From positions 8,604,536 through 8,668,535 of the forward strand of contig BSQZ01000018.1 in NCBI GenBank assembly GCA_033239005.1: a stretch of DNA of 64,000 nt, given 5' to 3'. Under the pieces are notes generated by a model, which saw only the letters and a program-made list of their open reading frames with translations, made no database searches and was not told the DNA's origin. The translations under genes were made by a program, and so were the position numbers. Shown one piece after another: positions 24,256 through 36,310 of this stretch. This DNA comes from Lamellibrachia satsuma (Eukaryota; Annelida; Polychaeta; Sabellida; Siboglinidae). How positions within the stretch are numbered: position 1 is the stretch's first letter; each line of letters opens with the position of its first letter.

Positions 24256-24390
24256 ATGCAGAGTGTGGTGCAGGAGAGCAGCGGCAACCCTACCCCCGGC
24301 AGTAGACCCCCCAGTGCAGTTGTCGCTGGGGACGGGACAGCGCCCCCATTGGGCGACAAGGAACTCAACGACCTGCTAGACTTCAGTGCG
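24256..24390 (+). CDS. TCF4/12-like: E-protein coding exon 1: start codon and AD1 core
   Basis: This exon encodes 45 residues from the ATG at 24256 to the donor GTAGGT at 24391 and ends in phase 0. The last 12 residues, DKELNDLLDFSA, are the hallmark of activation domain 1 of TCF3, TCF4, TCF12 and yeast-to-animal relatives. The LDFS helix of that domain is known to recruit p300/CBP and ETO-type corepressors. Residues 1-33 are a Ser/Pro/Gly-rich lead-in. The likely acceptor is TTGCAG at 24231-24236, which gives about 19 nt of 5' UTR in this exon. The ATG has A at -3. An in-frame upstream ATG at 24187 lies before that acceptor in a repeat unit, so I reject it as the start. The acceptor and 5' UTR are the last unit of a tandem array. 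Recognition of the AD1 motif is firm. The exact 5' boundary is less sure. Confidence 0.9.
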
Positions 24391-25441
24391 GTAGGTTGTC
24401 TTGCAAAGATACACAGCATGTGTACACATACTGCCGAACACATGCACCTGATCACAAGTTCAGTGTCATATACTGTTTGTCCGGGGTGAGGCTTGCACCG
24501 ACATGCTGTCCTTCATTTCTGTTTTCCTTCTCCTTCCAGTGCTGATCCTGCAGTCTCCACCACCCGTTTCCACTCCCCGTCCATCGCTCTCATTCTCCAC
24601 TGTTCCCCCAATCCTGCCAAATCCCTCTTCACATAGTTAGTCCCAATGTTCTTGTAACTGCAACTATTCAAATTTACTTAAGTTGAGTGGGTAATTTTGG
24701 AGAGTTGTGGCTAAAAGAAATTGTCAACTAATTGACTACCAACGTGATTAAAAAAATTTACCAATATCTTCTTACGTAGTCCTCCTGCCTCAGTCGCAGT
24801 CTTCCTCTTCTCCTACCCTCAGTGAGACGACTGATAATTCTGACAATACATCGAACATGTTTTGTTATCACCTCTAGTCAATGACTGTCGATACAAAACA
24901 ACCAAAGAACTTTTTCTAGAATTTCTGTTGCATACGTCCTAAAAAATTATTTTATAGCATGGCATAGCAGTCCTTTATTAACACAATATTTCATATCCCT
25001 GGTACTTTGAAAACCTACATCATATTGCAACTTCTTGGTAAATTGTAGTTTGGTGATAATCATAATAGTGTTGCAAAAGTGGCTAGTCATTGCAAAAGCT
25101 AACCATGGCTGGATTAGTCACCAATGGTTGATGTAGACATAAACATACCTTATAATATAACAACGCAACATGTCTGAGTATTCAGCATGAACAAGCAAGT
25201 CTATGGTTAGAATCTCAGATGCAGTGGTGGGGATTTGGTCACTGAAAAGAATAGAGACATTGACTTCGATACTTGATCTGACAAATGTATTATTAGTGAT
25301 CATGACTGCGTGCTTAATACAGCTTACACTTGACGGTATGCAACAACCCCTTCCTACACCAGCTGATCAGCCTAACGCACTTCATTTCACCCCAATAACA
25401 GTTTACTCATTTTGGTGATTTTCATACAGAATGCCATGATG
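24391..25441. other. Intron between exons 1 and 2, left part: nothing recognised
   Basis: Contains pyrimidine-rich text near 24500-24640 but no exon-like frame with matching phases. Confidence 0.5.
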
Positions 25442-25948
25442 CAGGGCTGCCAACCATTACGATTTCTGCAGAATCATTACGATTTTCTGTCTTTCATTAC
25501 GCCCATACTCTGATGAAATATTACGATAAATCGTCAATTTTCCCAGTAATAATTTCGCTTGGACCATATCCACCATTTTACCACCCCCACGAACGCCGGA
25601 ATCATGCGAGTTGGACTCGTCCAGCCAGCGGCGCATGTGCGCAGACGTTTATTTTGCGCGGGATAGCGATAGCAGCTGATGAAACGACGCCATTGTTTCA
25701 TTATTGTTTGTAGAGATGCCGAAAAAGCAAGAAATCTCCGAGATAAATGAACTGTGTAGGGCTTCAAAAAAGCCAAAAGTTTTTTTTAACAGTTTGGGAA
25801 CGCAATCTGTAATTATATGACATTCCTATGATGTTTGGGTATTATTAAACATGAAAAACTATTGAAATATATATATATATATGGGCCATAGGCCGCGATT
25901 CGCGCGAAAATCATTACTCTTTCCCACTTTCAAATGTTGGCAGCTATG
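25442..25948 (+). mobile_element. hAT-like MITE, copy 2 (complete)
   Basis: The 5' end CAGGGCTGCCAAC (25442-25454) pairs with the 3' end GTTGGCAGCTATG (25936-25948). Flanks carry CATGATG on both sides (25435-25441 and 25949-25955), a 7-bp perfect or 8-bp one-mismatch target duplication. CAGGG ends with about 8-bp duplications point to the hAT superfamily. Inside, an ATG at 25716 opens a 34-codon frame starting MPKKQEISEINEL, perhaps the remnant of a transposase N-terminus. The body is rich in ATTACG near the left end. Confidence 0.75.
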
Positions 25949-25955
25949 CATGATG

Positions 25956-26516
25956 TACTAACTACCCAGGATTGGCTAGGCACGTGTACCTGATAGACAT
26001 GACTTGATCATACTGGGATGTGTGATCACTGCTGTCAGTGGATGTCTGTTTATTTTACAATAAAAACTATCACATTGTCATACATGTAAGAAAAATGTAT
26101 GCTTGTATGAATTGGCACACAAACATGTATGTTTTCTGTGTCTGAAAAGGTCTTAATTTTGAACACTGGTTTTATCATACATAATTTGTTGTACACAACG
26201 TATATTGCAGAAGGTTTAGATGTTATCTTCAATAAATTAACATATATATATTTATTCATATATAAAGTCTTTGATTATGAACTATTTTTATAAGCTAAGG
26301 ACATCAGGTTCCCATGAAAAACGATGCCCTGATAGCTGCATATTTGTCCCTCATTGACGTGATGAAGCCTCAATAGCTGACATGATTAACAGCGCACTCT
26401 ATTATTATATGAACACAGATAGATCTTGTTAGAAAATCTATTAGTCAGTAACAGCGAATTGCATTAATGTCTGAAACTTTTCAAGAAATTTACTGTAGTT
26501 TGCATTACATGAAACT
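25956..26516. other. Intron: nothing recognised
   Basis: AT-rich, without repeat or coding structure. Confidence 0.5.
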
Positions 26517-26868
26517 TGTGTTATTGGGTTATTTTATTAGTAAACTCACACTCTGGGCTAATTCTGGTGTTGTTGGGTTATTTTATTAGTAAACTCGCAC
26601 TCTGGGCTAACTCTGGTGTTGTTGGGTTATTTTATTAGTAAACTCGCACTCTGGGCTAACTCTGGTGTTGTTGGGTTATTTTATTAGTAAACTCACACTC
26701 TGGGCTAACTCTGGTGTTGTTGGGTTATTTTATTAGTAAACTCACACTCTGGGCTAACTCTGGTGTTGTTGGGTTATTTTATTAGTAAACTCGCACTCTG
26801 GGTTAACTCTGGTGTTGTTGGGTTATTTTATTGGTAAACTCACACTCTGGGCTAACTCTGGTGTTGTT
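26517..26868. repeat. 49-bp minisatellite, about 7 copies
   Basis: Units are built on GTGTTGTTGGGTTATTTTAT and TAGTAAACTCACACTCTGGG, differing at one or two sites (CTCACAC or CTCGCAC). Confidence 0.95.
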
Positions 26869-27050
26869 AACTGTTTAGTCATTTTGGCTAATGCTCCCAA
26901 TTTTTGTTTTGACAAATAAAAATTAGCCAAATTGTTTGATTGTGCATCCAGACAACACCAGACACTCATGTATTCTGCAGACTTGTCACTGAAAATGCCA
27001 GTGGCCAAATTGGCTCAAATGGGTAACTTTTGTTTAGCCAAATCTGCTAG

Positions 27051-27052
<2 letters not shown>

Positions 27053-27122
<70 letters not shown>
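27053..27122. repeat. (TA)n microsatellite, about 70 bp
   Basis: Pure TA dinucleotides. Confidence 0.95.
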
Positions 27123-27127
<5 letters not shown>

Positions 27128-28814
27128 AAAGAGTGATAATTGTTGGCAGCAGTTTAAGATGGTGGCTAGGATGAGGTGCTGCTAAATACTAGCATGCGTT
27201 TTTGAGAATGCGTGGATGTGTGCTTGCATGCATGCTGGGCTGTTTGTCATAGATGGTTTCTCCTTGTTGCAATCTATCACATTGATTACGAGTGACAACA
27301 CAACACGTCCCTCTCGCACTGTGTCACTGCTCTCATCAGGCGCCCCCTATTGTTGTGTAACAAAGTGCCTGGCATCGTCCTTTCCCACACCAAGTAATTA
27401 ATATTTGACTGCAGCAATTGGCTGTGAAGCGTGCCGTGTTTGTCTGATTACATCACGAGATGAAAGAACCCATCGCATTGTTCATTCTGGTGACACCAAC
27501 TGATAAAAACTGTCACGATAGAAGACTTGCTTATTAATCTTTTGTGAGCAGATGATGAAGCTTGAGCTGTTGGCAGCACCACAGTGCATGCCTCGCTGAC
27601 TCCAATGTGAGTTCTGCTAAATTTAATTCATTCTGACCTTGTTTATGGTTAATTATCGTCGCTCTCAGTTTTTATCGTCTAATTAAAGGCCCCTCGTCTG
27701 TTCGATTTTGTCCATTCGTCTCATTTCGTCAAAAAAACCTACAAAGTGTCCACTATGACATGCTAGCTATAGTGTCCACTATGACCTGTCAGTGCCACCG
27801 CCTCCGTCTCGTTATCTCTGTCTCTATGTTTACCTGTCCGGGTCCAGTTACCCTGTCTGACCTACAGCTGACACCGGCTGTTTTTAATTACATTTACTAA
27901 AGCTATCTGGCCACGCGACCGCTGAAATCTCTCGCTCATCCTCCAAGCCCCTGTCCCTGTGTGACTTCACAACTGCGTGTTTGTGTGTCTACATCATCCG
28001 TGATGTTGATCTCTAAAGATGCTGGCAGCTGGTCCAGTTATTGACCAGCTACAGTGGGGGAGTTAATCACTTAATCAGTGCCGTGTATCTCCTCTGGGTT
28101 AGTCTTCTGTTTGTCTGTGCAAGCGCCTACAATGCCCGGCAGTACCAACAGCAGTAGAAATTCCTGCCGGGTGTCTTTGGGAATCTTCTCTGCCTATGCC
28201 TTTAATCAGATGGCCAGGTGTTGTAGATCTTCACTGACAGACGGCCAGGTGTCTGGATTCCCGCTGTCTGCGCATACCTGGCCGACAGTTTGTCTTGTTG
28301 ATCAATGCAGTGAACTCCATTCATGCAACAGTTGGTTGAATGTTCAAAGCAGTGGAATCTGCTGTAATTTCTCTGCACAACTTCACTATGAGTTGTGCTA
28401 CTGACAAATTTTGATTAGACCAATACATACTTAGTTAGTCTTTATGCCATTAGGTACACAGGATCAGAGAGCCACCAATGCCATCCAGTCCTATCTGCAG
28501 CATTTCTTTCCAAATCCTCTGTCTTAAGTTTCTTCGTGTTTGTTTCTCTTGCACTGGTTGGTTGGTAGGTTTCTGTTGCATGCCCTTATAGTACAAACGA
28601 TTTCTGATCAGGGGTAATATAATTGCTTGAATTGAAATTTTACCTTTCTGTGCACCCATTGCCTTCCCTTTTCCACCCTGTCTCTCACCATGGAATTAGA
28701 AAATAAATGTTTCATTTTCTAGACAATGGATCCAACTGTAATTAACTTAAGTAAAAATAGAAAAAAAAACGAGAGTTTTCCCCCCGTGTTTCATAATATT
28801 GTTGTTGGTTTCAG
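27123..28814. other. Intron between exons 1 and 2, right part
   Basis: Apart from the two-copy repeat at 27745, no coding or repeat structure. The last 30 bp are a normal pyrimidine-rich acceptor tract. Confidence 0.5.
27745..27793. repeat. Two-copy relative of the 40-kb minisatellite
   Basis: AGTGTCCACTATGACATGCT and AGCTATAGTGTCCACTATGA form just under two units of the 26-bp repeat that is expanded at 39979-40734. The left flanks of both loci also resemble each other (TTTCG(T)CAAAAA...ACCT). Confidence 0.7.
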
Positions 28815-28905
28815 ATGTTTTCGCCACCGGTACCAGGGGGAGCTGTAGTAGTGCGCAATGTTCCAACGACGATACCAAACAATTACCCGCCTGGATATAA
28901 ACCTG
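28815..28905 (+). CDS. TCF4/12-like: E-protein coding exon 2: AD1 MFSPP segment
   Basis: A 91-nt exon follows a pyrimidine-rich tract and TTTCAG (28809-28814) and precedes the donor GTAAGT at 28906. It enters in phase 0 and leaves in phase 1. It encodes 30 residues beginning MFSPPVPGGAVV and ending NNYPPGYKP, plus the first G of a glycine codon. In vertebrate TCF4 and TCF12 the exon boundary falls at the same place, between LDFSA and MFSPPV, which makes the join with the previous exon secure. The rest of the exon is Pro/Gly/Asn-rich and diverged from vertebrates. The CpG-free, T-rich flanking DNA contrasts with the GC-balanced exon. Confidence 0.92.
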
Positions 28906-29930
28906 GTAAGTGAAGATTTCAGGCATGCTGACACGCTGGGGAGCAGTAAACTACGCCATATTGTTTTATTAACTACGAGACAGATAACCAGGCATGTGTA
29001 GATTGGATGACTCGACTCGGACAGATCGGTAATAACATTTTGTTGAAAAACATGGAAAACATAAACCAGAAAAAGTATAAGACACATGAAACTAATAAAG
29101 AAGGCAAGGTTTATTGTTGTAGTCTCATGTCATCAATTCTTTGGTGGTTTTTGTGTATGACATGCATAGTTAGTTAGTTTCTTTGTATCTTCAGCAATAA
29201 TCGAGCACATGTTAGAAAGCTGCACTGTTAAAGCTTAAAGGGAGTTGAGCTTACAGTGAAAAAATGCCTAAGACCAAGAGAATTTTATGTTACAAAAAGA
29301 GGAGGGGGTGCAGATTAAGATAATTACGTCACCCAGAACAGTGGTGCCACACCCAGAAGGTTGCCTTGAACATTGTTTGGCTGTTCTATTCTTGAAGTAG
29401 CTCTCTGGGCAAGTCTACTGCTCTGATGAACAATTCATTCTACTGTTGGTTGCCTCACGTTTCAGTGATGCCTGTATTACTTGCTAAGTTAGATCACAGA
29501 TGGCCGCATTGTTATATTGTGTCTTCCATAGATCGCATACAGTGCTTCTTTTGTGTGTGCGGCATGCATCGTTGGAGTAGGAGGTACAGTTACCCTTAAC
29601 ACGTGTACATAACATAGACTCGAGATCTGGTAAGATGCTACTCATGAAACTGGTGTACAACCCGTGGGGCACTTGTGATTGGGCAGTCTGTAGTTTTCAC
29701 CTGGTGGCAGTTAACCAGAAAGTTGCAATTACAACTGTGATTAATCATTATTACAACTTTAATCCATTATTGCTACAACTAATCAACTACCACTACAACT
29801 ATAATTGAACCCCAAATGCGGTTACATTGAGGTGTTCTTCTAGATATAGTCAGCAGCCGTCATCATTAGGTCATCGTCTCCACTACATGATGTGTTAAGT
29901 ATTGATTATGAGTAAGCGTCAGTAAGATGC
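28906..29930. other. Intron 2, first kilobase: nothing recognised
   Basis: Unique-looking AT-rich intron sequence. Confidence 0.5.
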
Positions 29931-30015
29931 CACAGATGAGTTGTCACACAGCAAGAGGTCACAGATGAGTTGTCACACAGCAAGAGGTCACAGATGAGTT
30001 GTCACACAGCAAGAT
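29931..30015. repeat. 29-bp minisatellite, 3 copies
   Basis: CACAGATGAGTTGTCACACA followed by GCAAGAGGT, three nearly identical copies. Confidence 0.92.
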
Positions 30016-30117
30016 GTCTGATGCAAGACTCGGTGAAGGGAAATTTATAATACATTAATGGAACAGTTTTTACTGCAGAATCATGTTATGTAGTATAAAT
30101 TTGTCTGCTCTGGTAAG

Positions 30118-30872
30118 GGTTGTTTGATTTAAATCATCTGATTTAAATCATTGATTTAAATCATGATTTAAATCGCTCCAAAAAAATCATTGATTTATCA
30201 TTTTTTTGACTTCCAGTTTTTTTAATCGCTGATTTATATGAATTTAACACAAATAATTGTTTACAAGCATCAAGATCAATAAAGTTTGGTATGTTTTTAA
30301 TACAAAACACAAAGTGCGCACACTTGTGTAGCTGTATTGTCACCAGATAACCTGATAGTCAAATATTTTATTACATTGTGTATGTTTGAGCTATTCCCTT
30401 TCTGAATGCAGTGAAGCCACACAAACTTGTCTTCCAGAGGAAGTATCTTTTCAACACAGAAGCCCTGAGTTAAAGTCCACTTATAGCTTGTGCTAGTTGT
30501 TACCAATTCAGTATGTTGACTCAGTTGTTTAATACTGTACCAGTTTGTATTCTGGTTAGAGGCCCATCAGCAAACAATAATTAGCACTGCTACAGCCACA
30601 GACACACAGCATGCTTTCCTTTCCAAGACAGGTTATGCAACTACAGGGGGTGAAGCCTTGTGGACATTGTCTAATGTCTTTATGTAAGCAAAAATCATGA
30701 ACCCTCTGTTAAGACAAGAACCCAAATCGATTTGAATATAACATGTTTGAAAGAGTTTACAAATTTAAACATCTATATAAATATCTGTATACCAGATTTA
30801 AAAAAAAATCAAATAAAAAAATCAAATAAATAAATCAAATTAAATTAAAAAATCCGATTTTTTAACCCATTT
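30118..30872 (-). mobile_element. Possible remnant of a DNA transposon with ATTTAAATC ends
   Basis: The left end has four GATTTAAATCA palindromes (30127-30175) and the right end is a run of AAATCAAAT units (30790-30868). On the minus strand between them is a frame reading HNVIKYLTIRLSGDNTATQV followed by CALC, which could be the start of a BED-type zinc finger as found in hAT transposases. The match is suggestive only. Confidence 0.3.
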
Positions 30873-30940
30873 TATCCGGGATACGATTTCAGTCGTAGTT
30901 ACCCTTTGTATCCGGGATACGATTTTAGTCGTAGTTCGCA
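30862..30940. mobile_element. Possible piggyBac-like terminus
   Basis: TTAA at 30862 is followed by CCCATTTTATCCGGGATACG, then two direct copies of TATCCGGGATACGATTT...AGTCGTAGTT 36 bp apart. A TTAACCC start recalls the element at 19101. No matching right end was found, so it is only a candidate. A degenerate acidic frame near 31905-32030 (ESDGSDSDSK...) with stops could be a dead transposase N-terminus. Confidence 0.3.
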
Positions 30941-33900
30941 CTTGCCGGGGAAACCCCTCGCATTTGTAACATGGATGCCTATTGGATGATTCATATTTAA
31001 TGACGTCAGTATCTTGTCGTCATTGGGGAATACCGAAGAAACATTGAATCAGCGCTGTTCATTGGTTTATCGACGTGGAAAGAGGACACCCCATGCTATT
31101 TTGAAGCAAAGATGGCGGACGAAGGTGCGCAGATCGTAACCAATTTTTGAAGGGTATTACGCCGGTTTACTTCATACGGGTGATACTAAGGAAGCAGACA
31201 AACCCATTGACAATATAGTGTGTCAAGACATTCTGATTAACATATTTGACTGTGATAGTTGATTGTGAAAGTAAACTTTGGAGGCTTCGATTTGGAGTGA
31301 ATCGAGGACGGCATCCATTTTCGCCCACGGCGCGCAGTTTACGGCGGCATAAAACCTAATGTTTCTTTCAACAACTAACTATTTCACAAATAAAATTCAT
31401 ATTGAAATGTTTATTTAATTTCATTACTTTATTTTATTGATCTGGTAGTTATAAGAGGTGAGTGACAACATTTGGCATGGTTGACACAACGTATTCTCTA
31501 ATTCCGTACAGCCGCGGCTCAGGTTCAAATTGTGTAGACTCGCATGGGGGTATTAGTACAACATTGTTTACAACTAGATTACTATCTAAGATACTTGAGT
31601 ATGTTATATACCTACGTTTTCAGCAGAGAATGGCGCATAATATAAAATTAACTTGCACATTGAAAAGTTGAAATTGAAAAATTATACACTGAATAGTAAT
31701 GAGGGCGATATAAATCACCGGACGATACAAATCGCAATGGCTGATTGGCTCAGCTAGAAGTGCGCAATCGCTCTGAACATTGCAAAGCGACCGTTACCCC
31801 CCTGCAAAGCCATGTTTGTTTTGGTTTGAGTTTGACTACTTCGGAGACTGTTATTTGATCAAATCTACATTTTTTAATCAATTATTTAGTTGCATTTGAC
31901 TGAGGAATTTAGTCGAGTCAGACGGCTCAGATAGTGACAGTAAAATAAGTGTCAATTCTGAGGGCAAAAGTGACTAGGAAGACCACGATTGAGCGACAGT
32001 TGACACTGACAGCTTCAAGCGAGTGCCTGGACAGCTTGGTGGCAACATCGCTCTGAATGCCATATCTTGCCGACTTTCACATCTATGGAAGTGGAATTAC
32101 ACCAAAATATCTGTGTTGATGTGTACTACAACAGTGCAAAATTTCAACTTCATATGATGCGCCCTTGTTATTGAAATGTATGAATATACTTCAAAGCTGT
32201 TTTTCTCAGAATCGTTTTTTTTTTCAAAATGACTCGGAGCACCTCTTTATCAAACGATAACTCAGCAACTAACAGAGCTTGGTAGTTGTCTTTGGCACCG
32301 TTGGAAAGTCCATACAATTGCCTTTCACGTGGTACCTTTATCTCAAAATGTAATTTTCTGACTAATTCCTGATTTCAATGGAGTGTGTCACATATATTAT
32401 ATGTGATGCCAAAAGCAGGCTCTTCTCGATAATTTGACGAAACTGTTTTATTACAGATTAAAATAGAGGCGATACATAGCTTTAAAATGACACCAACATG
32501 AACAGTGTATCTTACTCCTGGGCCAAGTTATACTTTTAGTGTACACATTCTTGGAATAACAGTTTTGAGAAAATCAGGATTAAAAACGGCATTGAAAAAT
32601 TGCTTCTCCCATAGCAACCATGCACTTATCATGCTCCAAATGGAATGAAATTTTGTATATTCCTCCAGTAGGTGTGTATAAAGAAGATTCAGAAGTATAA
32701 AGTGGAAAAAACGTAATATTTATTGAATGCCACCTCATTAACTACCAGGTTTGGTGTTCCCGGAGACTAACGCGAGCACTGGGAACCGAACCCCTAAAGT
32801 TAATCCCTGAAATATCTGAAAATAAAACATTGTTTACACATTACATACATAATAACACTACACAATGTCAGTTCCCCTAATTTGGAAAGTCCGCTGGTGC
32901 TGAGCCAACCAGTGCAGGCTCAATAACTGTCGTCTTCCCCTGCTGAGGCGACCTCCACAGGCTTGACGCGGCCTTCGAAATAATCTTCAATCACGGCAGC
33001 TAAATTACTGTGCTCGAGATTGCACCCCCTCGCACGATCCAACTAAATAAGCTTCTTTCGATGCCATAGTGCGAATCTTTAAACGAATCGAAGACGGAAA
33101 CAGTGGGCGAAAATGGCGAACAAAGAAGAAAGGAAAGTGTAAACAAGCCGACTGCGCACGCACGCTTATGTTTTCGACCAATCAGCGAGCGTTTAGCTAC
33201 TTCCATAGCAACAACAGCACTTTCTTGCTGGATAAATTATGTAAAATAGGAGCTGTTCCATTGGTCTAGAGTAAAAGATTCTCAATCACACGTGTAGTTG
33301 ACATCATAAGCTTTCCAGCCATGTATAACATGGGGTTTCCCGCTTGTAAGCGAGCGAAGACAGTCGATCAAAAATGCGTAGAGATGGCTTTGTTTCAGAC
33401 TTCTCAATCAGGGGCTTCCATAAAGTACTAAGTATTACTAGTTTAAACAATCTTTCAGCTTATATAAATGGATTTATGGAAAGATGGATAATTTTGCTGA
33501 TCGATTCCATCATTAACCCATTTTTGACAATTCGAAGGTACACTATGCTAGGGCTTCACGTTTGAAAACAACAGGCGAGCAATCTGTCGTTGTCGCCATG
33601 AAATTTTAATTGGTACTTGCTGGCACTACGACTTTTGTACAATGAAATAAATGCTTGCTTTAGTAAACCCCATTCATTGCAATTGGTGAAATGGTTTTGA
33701 ATTGCAACATGTCATCGGTCACCATAAGCGTAGCCTAGGCAAGGCCAGTGCAGTAGCAGTGTGCTGTGTCTGTGCCCCGTCGCAGTGACCACGATGCGGC
33801 ACTGCCACTGGTGTGCGATTTCGCTTAGGCAGTTTGAAAATTGCAATTGAGATTCACAAATATGCCACGTATAAGAATCAAATATATAGTCATAAATGCA

Positions 33901-34386
33901 GCTTAGTAGGGAACACCAATATAAACTGGGGTGAAATGGCATACTTCCATTGCATCATAATGCCAAACGCACAACTGAAACTCAGTGCGCAAAAATATGA
34001 ATTCGTCATCTGCACATGAAACAGTGAATCGATGTTAAGTGGTACCAGAGATGTGCATCGTGAATTTATGTATTCAGAGCGGTTGAAAGACGAAGTGGAA
34101 CAATTATTAAAATTGTCGTTTTCAGTGTTTAATCAACTTTTACACTCCTTTTCAACTCGTATGCATGTTCGGTAGCTCGGATCCAGGTTATTATTTTCGG
34201 TTTCCATTACAGCCTAGTTGGTCAATCACATATATATATAATTTTAATCTACTTTTTGTTCCCGGTGTTAAGACAAATGTCGGAACTAGAGCTTTTTCAG
34301 TTGCTGCACCGACTCTGTCGAACTCGCTCCCTCCCTGTTAATGTTAAGTCTACGAAATATAACAACATTTCGCTGTAAACTTGACT
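30941..34386. other. Intron 2: no confident gene
   Basis: Patches of CpG-rich DNA (31000-31340, 32930-33200, with AAGATGGCGGAC at 31108 and CCAATCAGCGAGCG at 33179) alternate with AT-rich DNA. I see no exon whose phase fits. Confidence 0.4.
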
Positions 34387-34586
34387 TGCTTGTCCTCCAT
34401 AGCTTATCCTCCATAGCTTGTCCTCCATAGCTTATCCTCCATAGCTTGTCCTCCATAGCTTATCCTCCATAGCTTGTCCTCCATAGCTTGTCCTCCATAG
34501 CTTATCCTCCATAGCTTGTCCTCCATAGCTTATCCTCCATAGCTTGTCCTCCATAGCTTGTCCTCCATAGCTTGTCCTCCATAGCT
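34387..34586. repeat. 14-bp minisatellite, about 14 copies
   Basis: AGCTTGTCCTCCAT alternates with AGCTTATCCTCCAT in blocks. Confidence 0.95.
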
Positions 34587-34652
34587 CCCCAGCGTACCAA
34601 TCCAACTGTTTACAACTGGAACGGGTTATCGATTATGAACTGCTTAACCCCT

Positions 34653-34654
<2 letters not shown>

Positions 34655-34688
<34 letters not shown>
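34655..34688. repeat. (TA)n microsatellite, about 34 bp
   Basis: Pure TA dinucleotides. Confidence 0.9.
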
Positions 34689-34691
<3 letters not shown>

Positions 34692-35984
34692 ACAATTTTA
34701 CAAAAAAACTATGATACAACCTTAAAGTGCCCTGGACATTGTCCAGTCCAGGGAGTTGACATGTGATAGTTTGGACAGGTCAGTGACCACTCGCATTATG
34801 TCCAGTGAGGTCACTGTCACCAGTCATCGATTGATCACTAAGCTGTGTCAGTGTCACAGCCGTCACGTGTTCTTCCCAGCGACATACGTCATTGCTTCGA
34901 AAACGGCTCCCGCCACATTAACTTTTCATGGAGGTACTCGGTCAGCGTTGTCATGGCAACACGAGACAATGGGCCTCGGTAAGACAGCTCTTTAAGAAGG
35001 CAAGGAGGATGAGATTAGGTGACATGGAAAATGTCACCCGGGTTGACAATGGGGAGATGTCAATCACTGGGTGTCACCGATGTCCTCTATTCCAGTTTTT
35101 ATAGCGTACGTCGGCCATTGTTATTTCCGTTTTCCAGTTGCGCGATAAGCATACATTGGTTTTGTGTATGTTGGCCATACAAGAAATGTCACTGCGCGGT
35201 GTCACAGATATGTCAACCTGACCACGTCTTTGTCATGTACACATTGTTGACGTCCTGTTTACGTTAATCAGGCTCCTGTACGCCAGATTCACCTGTCAGG
35301 GTTTAGTTGTCACCTGAGGTTGACACAAGACATCTATGCTTTTCCGGCCTGCATGAATGTGACGGTTGGGACTTTCTTGTCCTTCTGCCAGGTGAAATGC
35401 GGGTTTCTGTTTCAGAAATGTTGTCATCCGAAGACTTACCTGTTCAGTCTTGTTCACCCTCGTTAGCTCCCTTCAGTATTCATCCATCAGGTGACAGCTT
35501 TAATAGTGCATACCCATCTACGCTGGTTTTGTTTGCACCTCTCAGCTTGAGTTTCTGTGGATTTCAGCGCAGTGGAAATGTTCATATTGTAATCTGTATC
35601 ATTGGCCTTCATATGGACATATGACACAGACTCCGTTGGTGACAAGAGTGTTAATTGAATGACTTCCTGGCATTGGGACTGTGACCAGAGATGACAGTTC
35701 TGTCACTGCCATGTGGACAGATCCAGGTCAACATTCTGTTATATTTGCGAGAAAACTAAAGAAAACCAAACATTTTCCAAAATGAGCGTTGAGATGGATG
35801 ACCGAGTGACCGCTGTCTAGGCCTGTTCGCGCTCGACATCCCTCGAGACGGACGGTATTACCATTATTGAATTGACTCGATCAGTCGACAGTAAGCAGAC
35901 TATTAAATTCCATTATGTTTGCGTCTTGCTGCATTTATCTCGGCTGACTGGGCCTTGCCTGACTCAGTGGGGCCAGGTCATGTG
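34689..35984. other. Intron 2: nothing recognised
   Basis: Rich in GTCAC/GTGAC words, perhaps a very old relative of the repeat that follows. A 105-codon frame at 35307 has no known domain and no donor in a useful phase. Confidence 0.4.
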
Positions 35985-36055
35985 ATAGAGGGCCTTGTAT
36001 GTGTCACAAGGTCGTGTGACAGTGGCTTGTGTGTCACTAGGTCATCATGGCTTTG

Positions 36056-36091
<36 letters not shown>

Positions 36092-36310
36092 TCACCAAGT
36101 TGTGGGGTCCTTGTATGTGTCATTTTGTCATGTGGCATGGCTTTGTATATGTCACCAGATCATTTGACAGGGCCTTGTATATGTCACTAGGTCATGCAAC
36201 AGCCCCTTGTATGTGTCACTAGGTCATGTGATATGGCCTTGTATGTGTCACCAGGTCATGTGGCAATGCCTTGTATATGTCACCAGGTCAAGTGACCCTG
36301 GCTGTGTCAT
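35985..36310. repeat. Imperfect about 30-bp repeat with embedded (TA)n
   Basis: About nine diverged units of GGCCTTGTATGTGTCACYAG followed by GTCATGTGACA. A TA tract at 36055-36092 has grown from the TTGTATATG variant within a unit. Confidence 0.85.

Noticed and set aside
35307..35624. 105-codon frame starting MSPEVDTRHL
   Set aside because: No domain, no consensus donor at a useful phase, and the surrounding sequence is old GTCAC-rich repeat.
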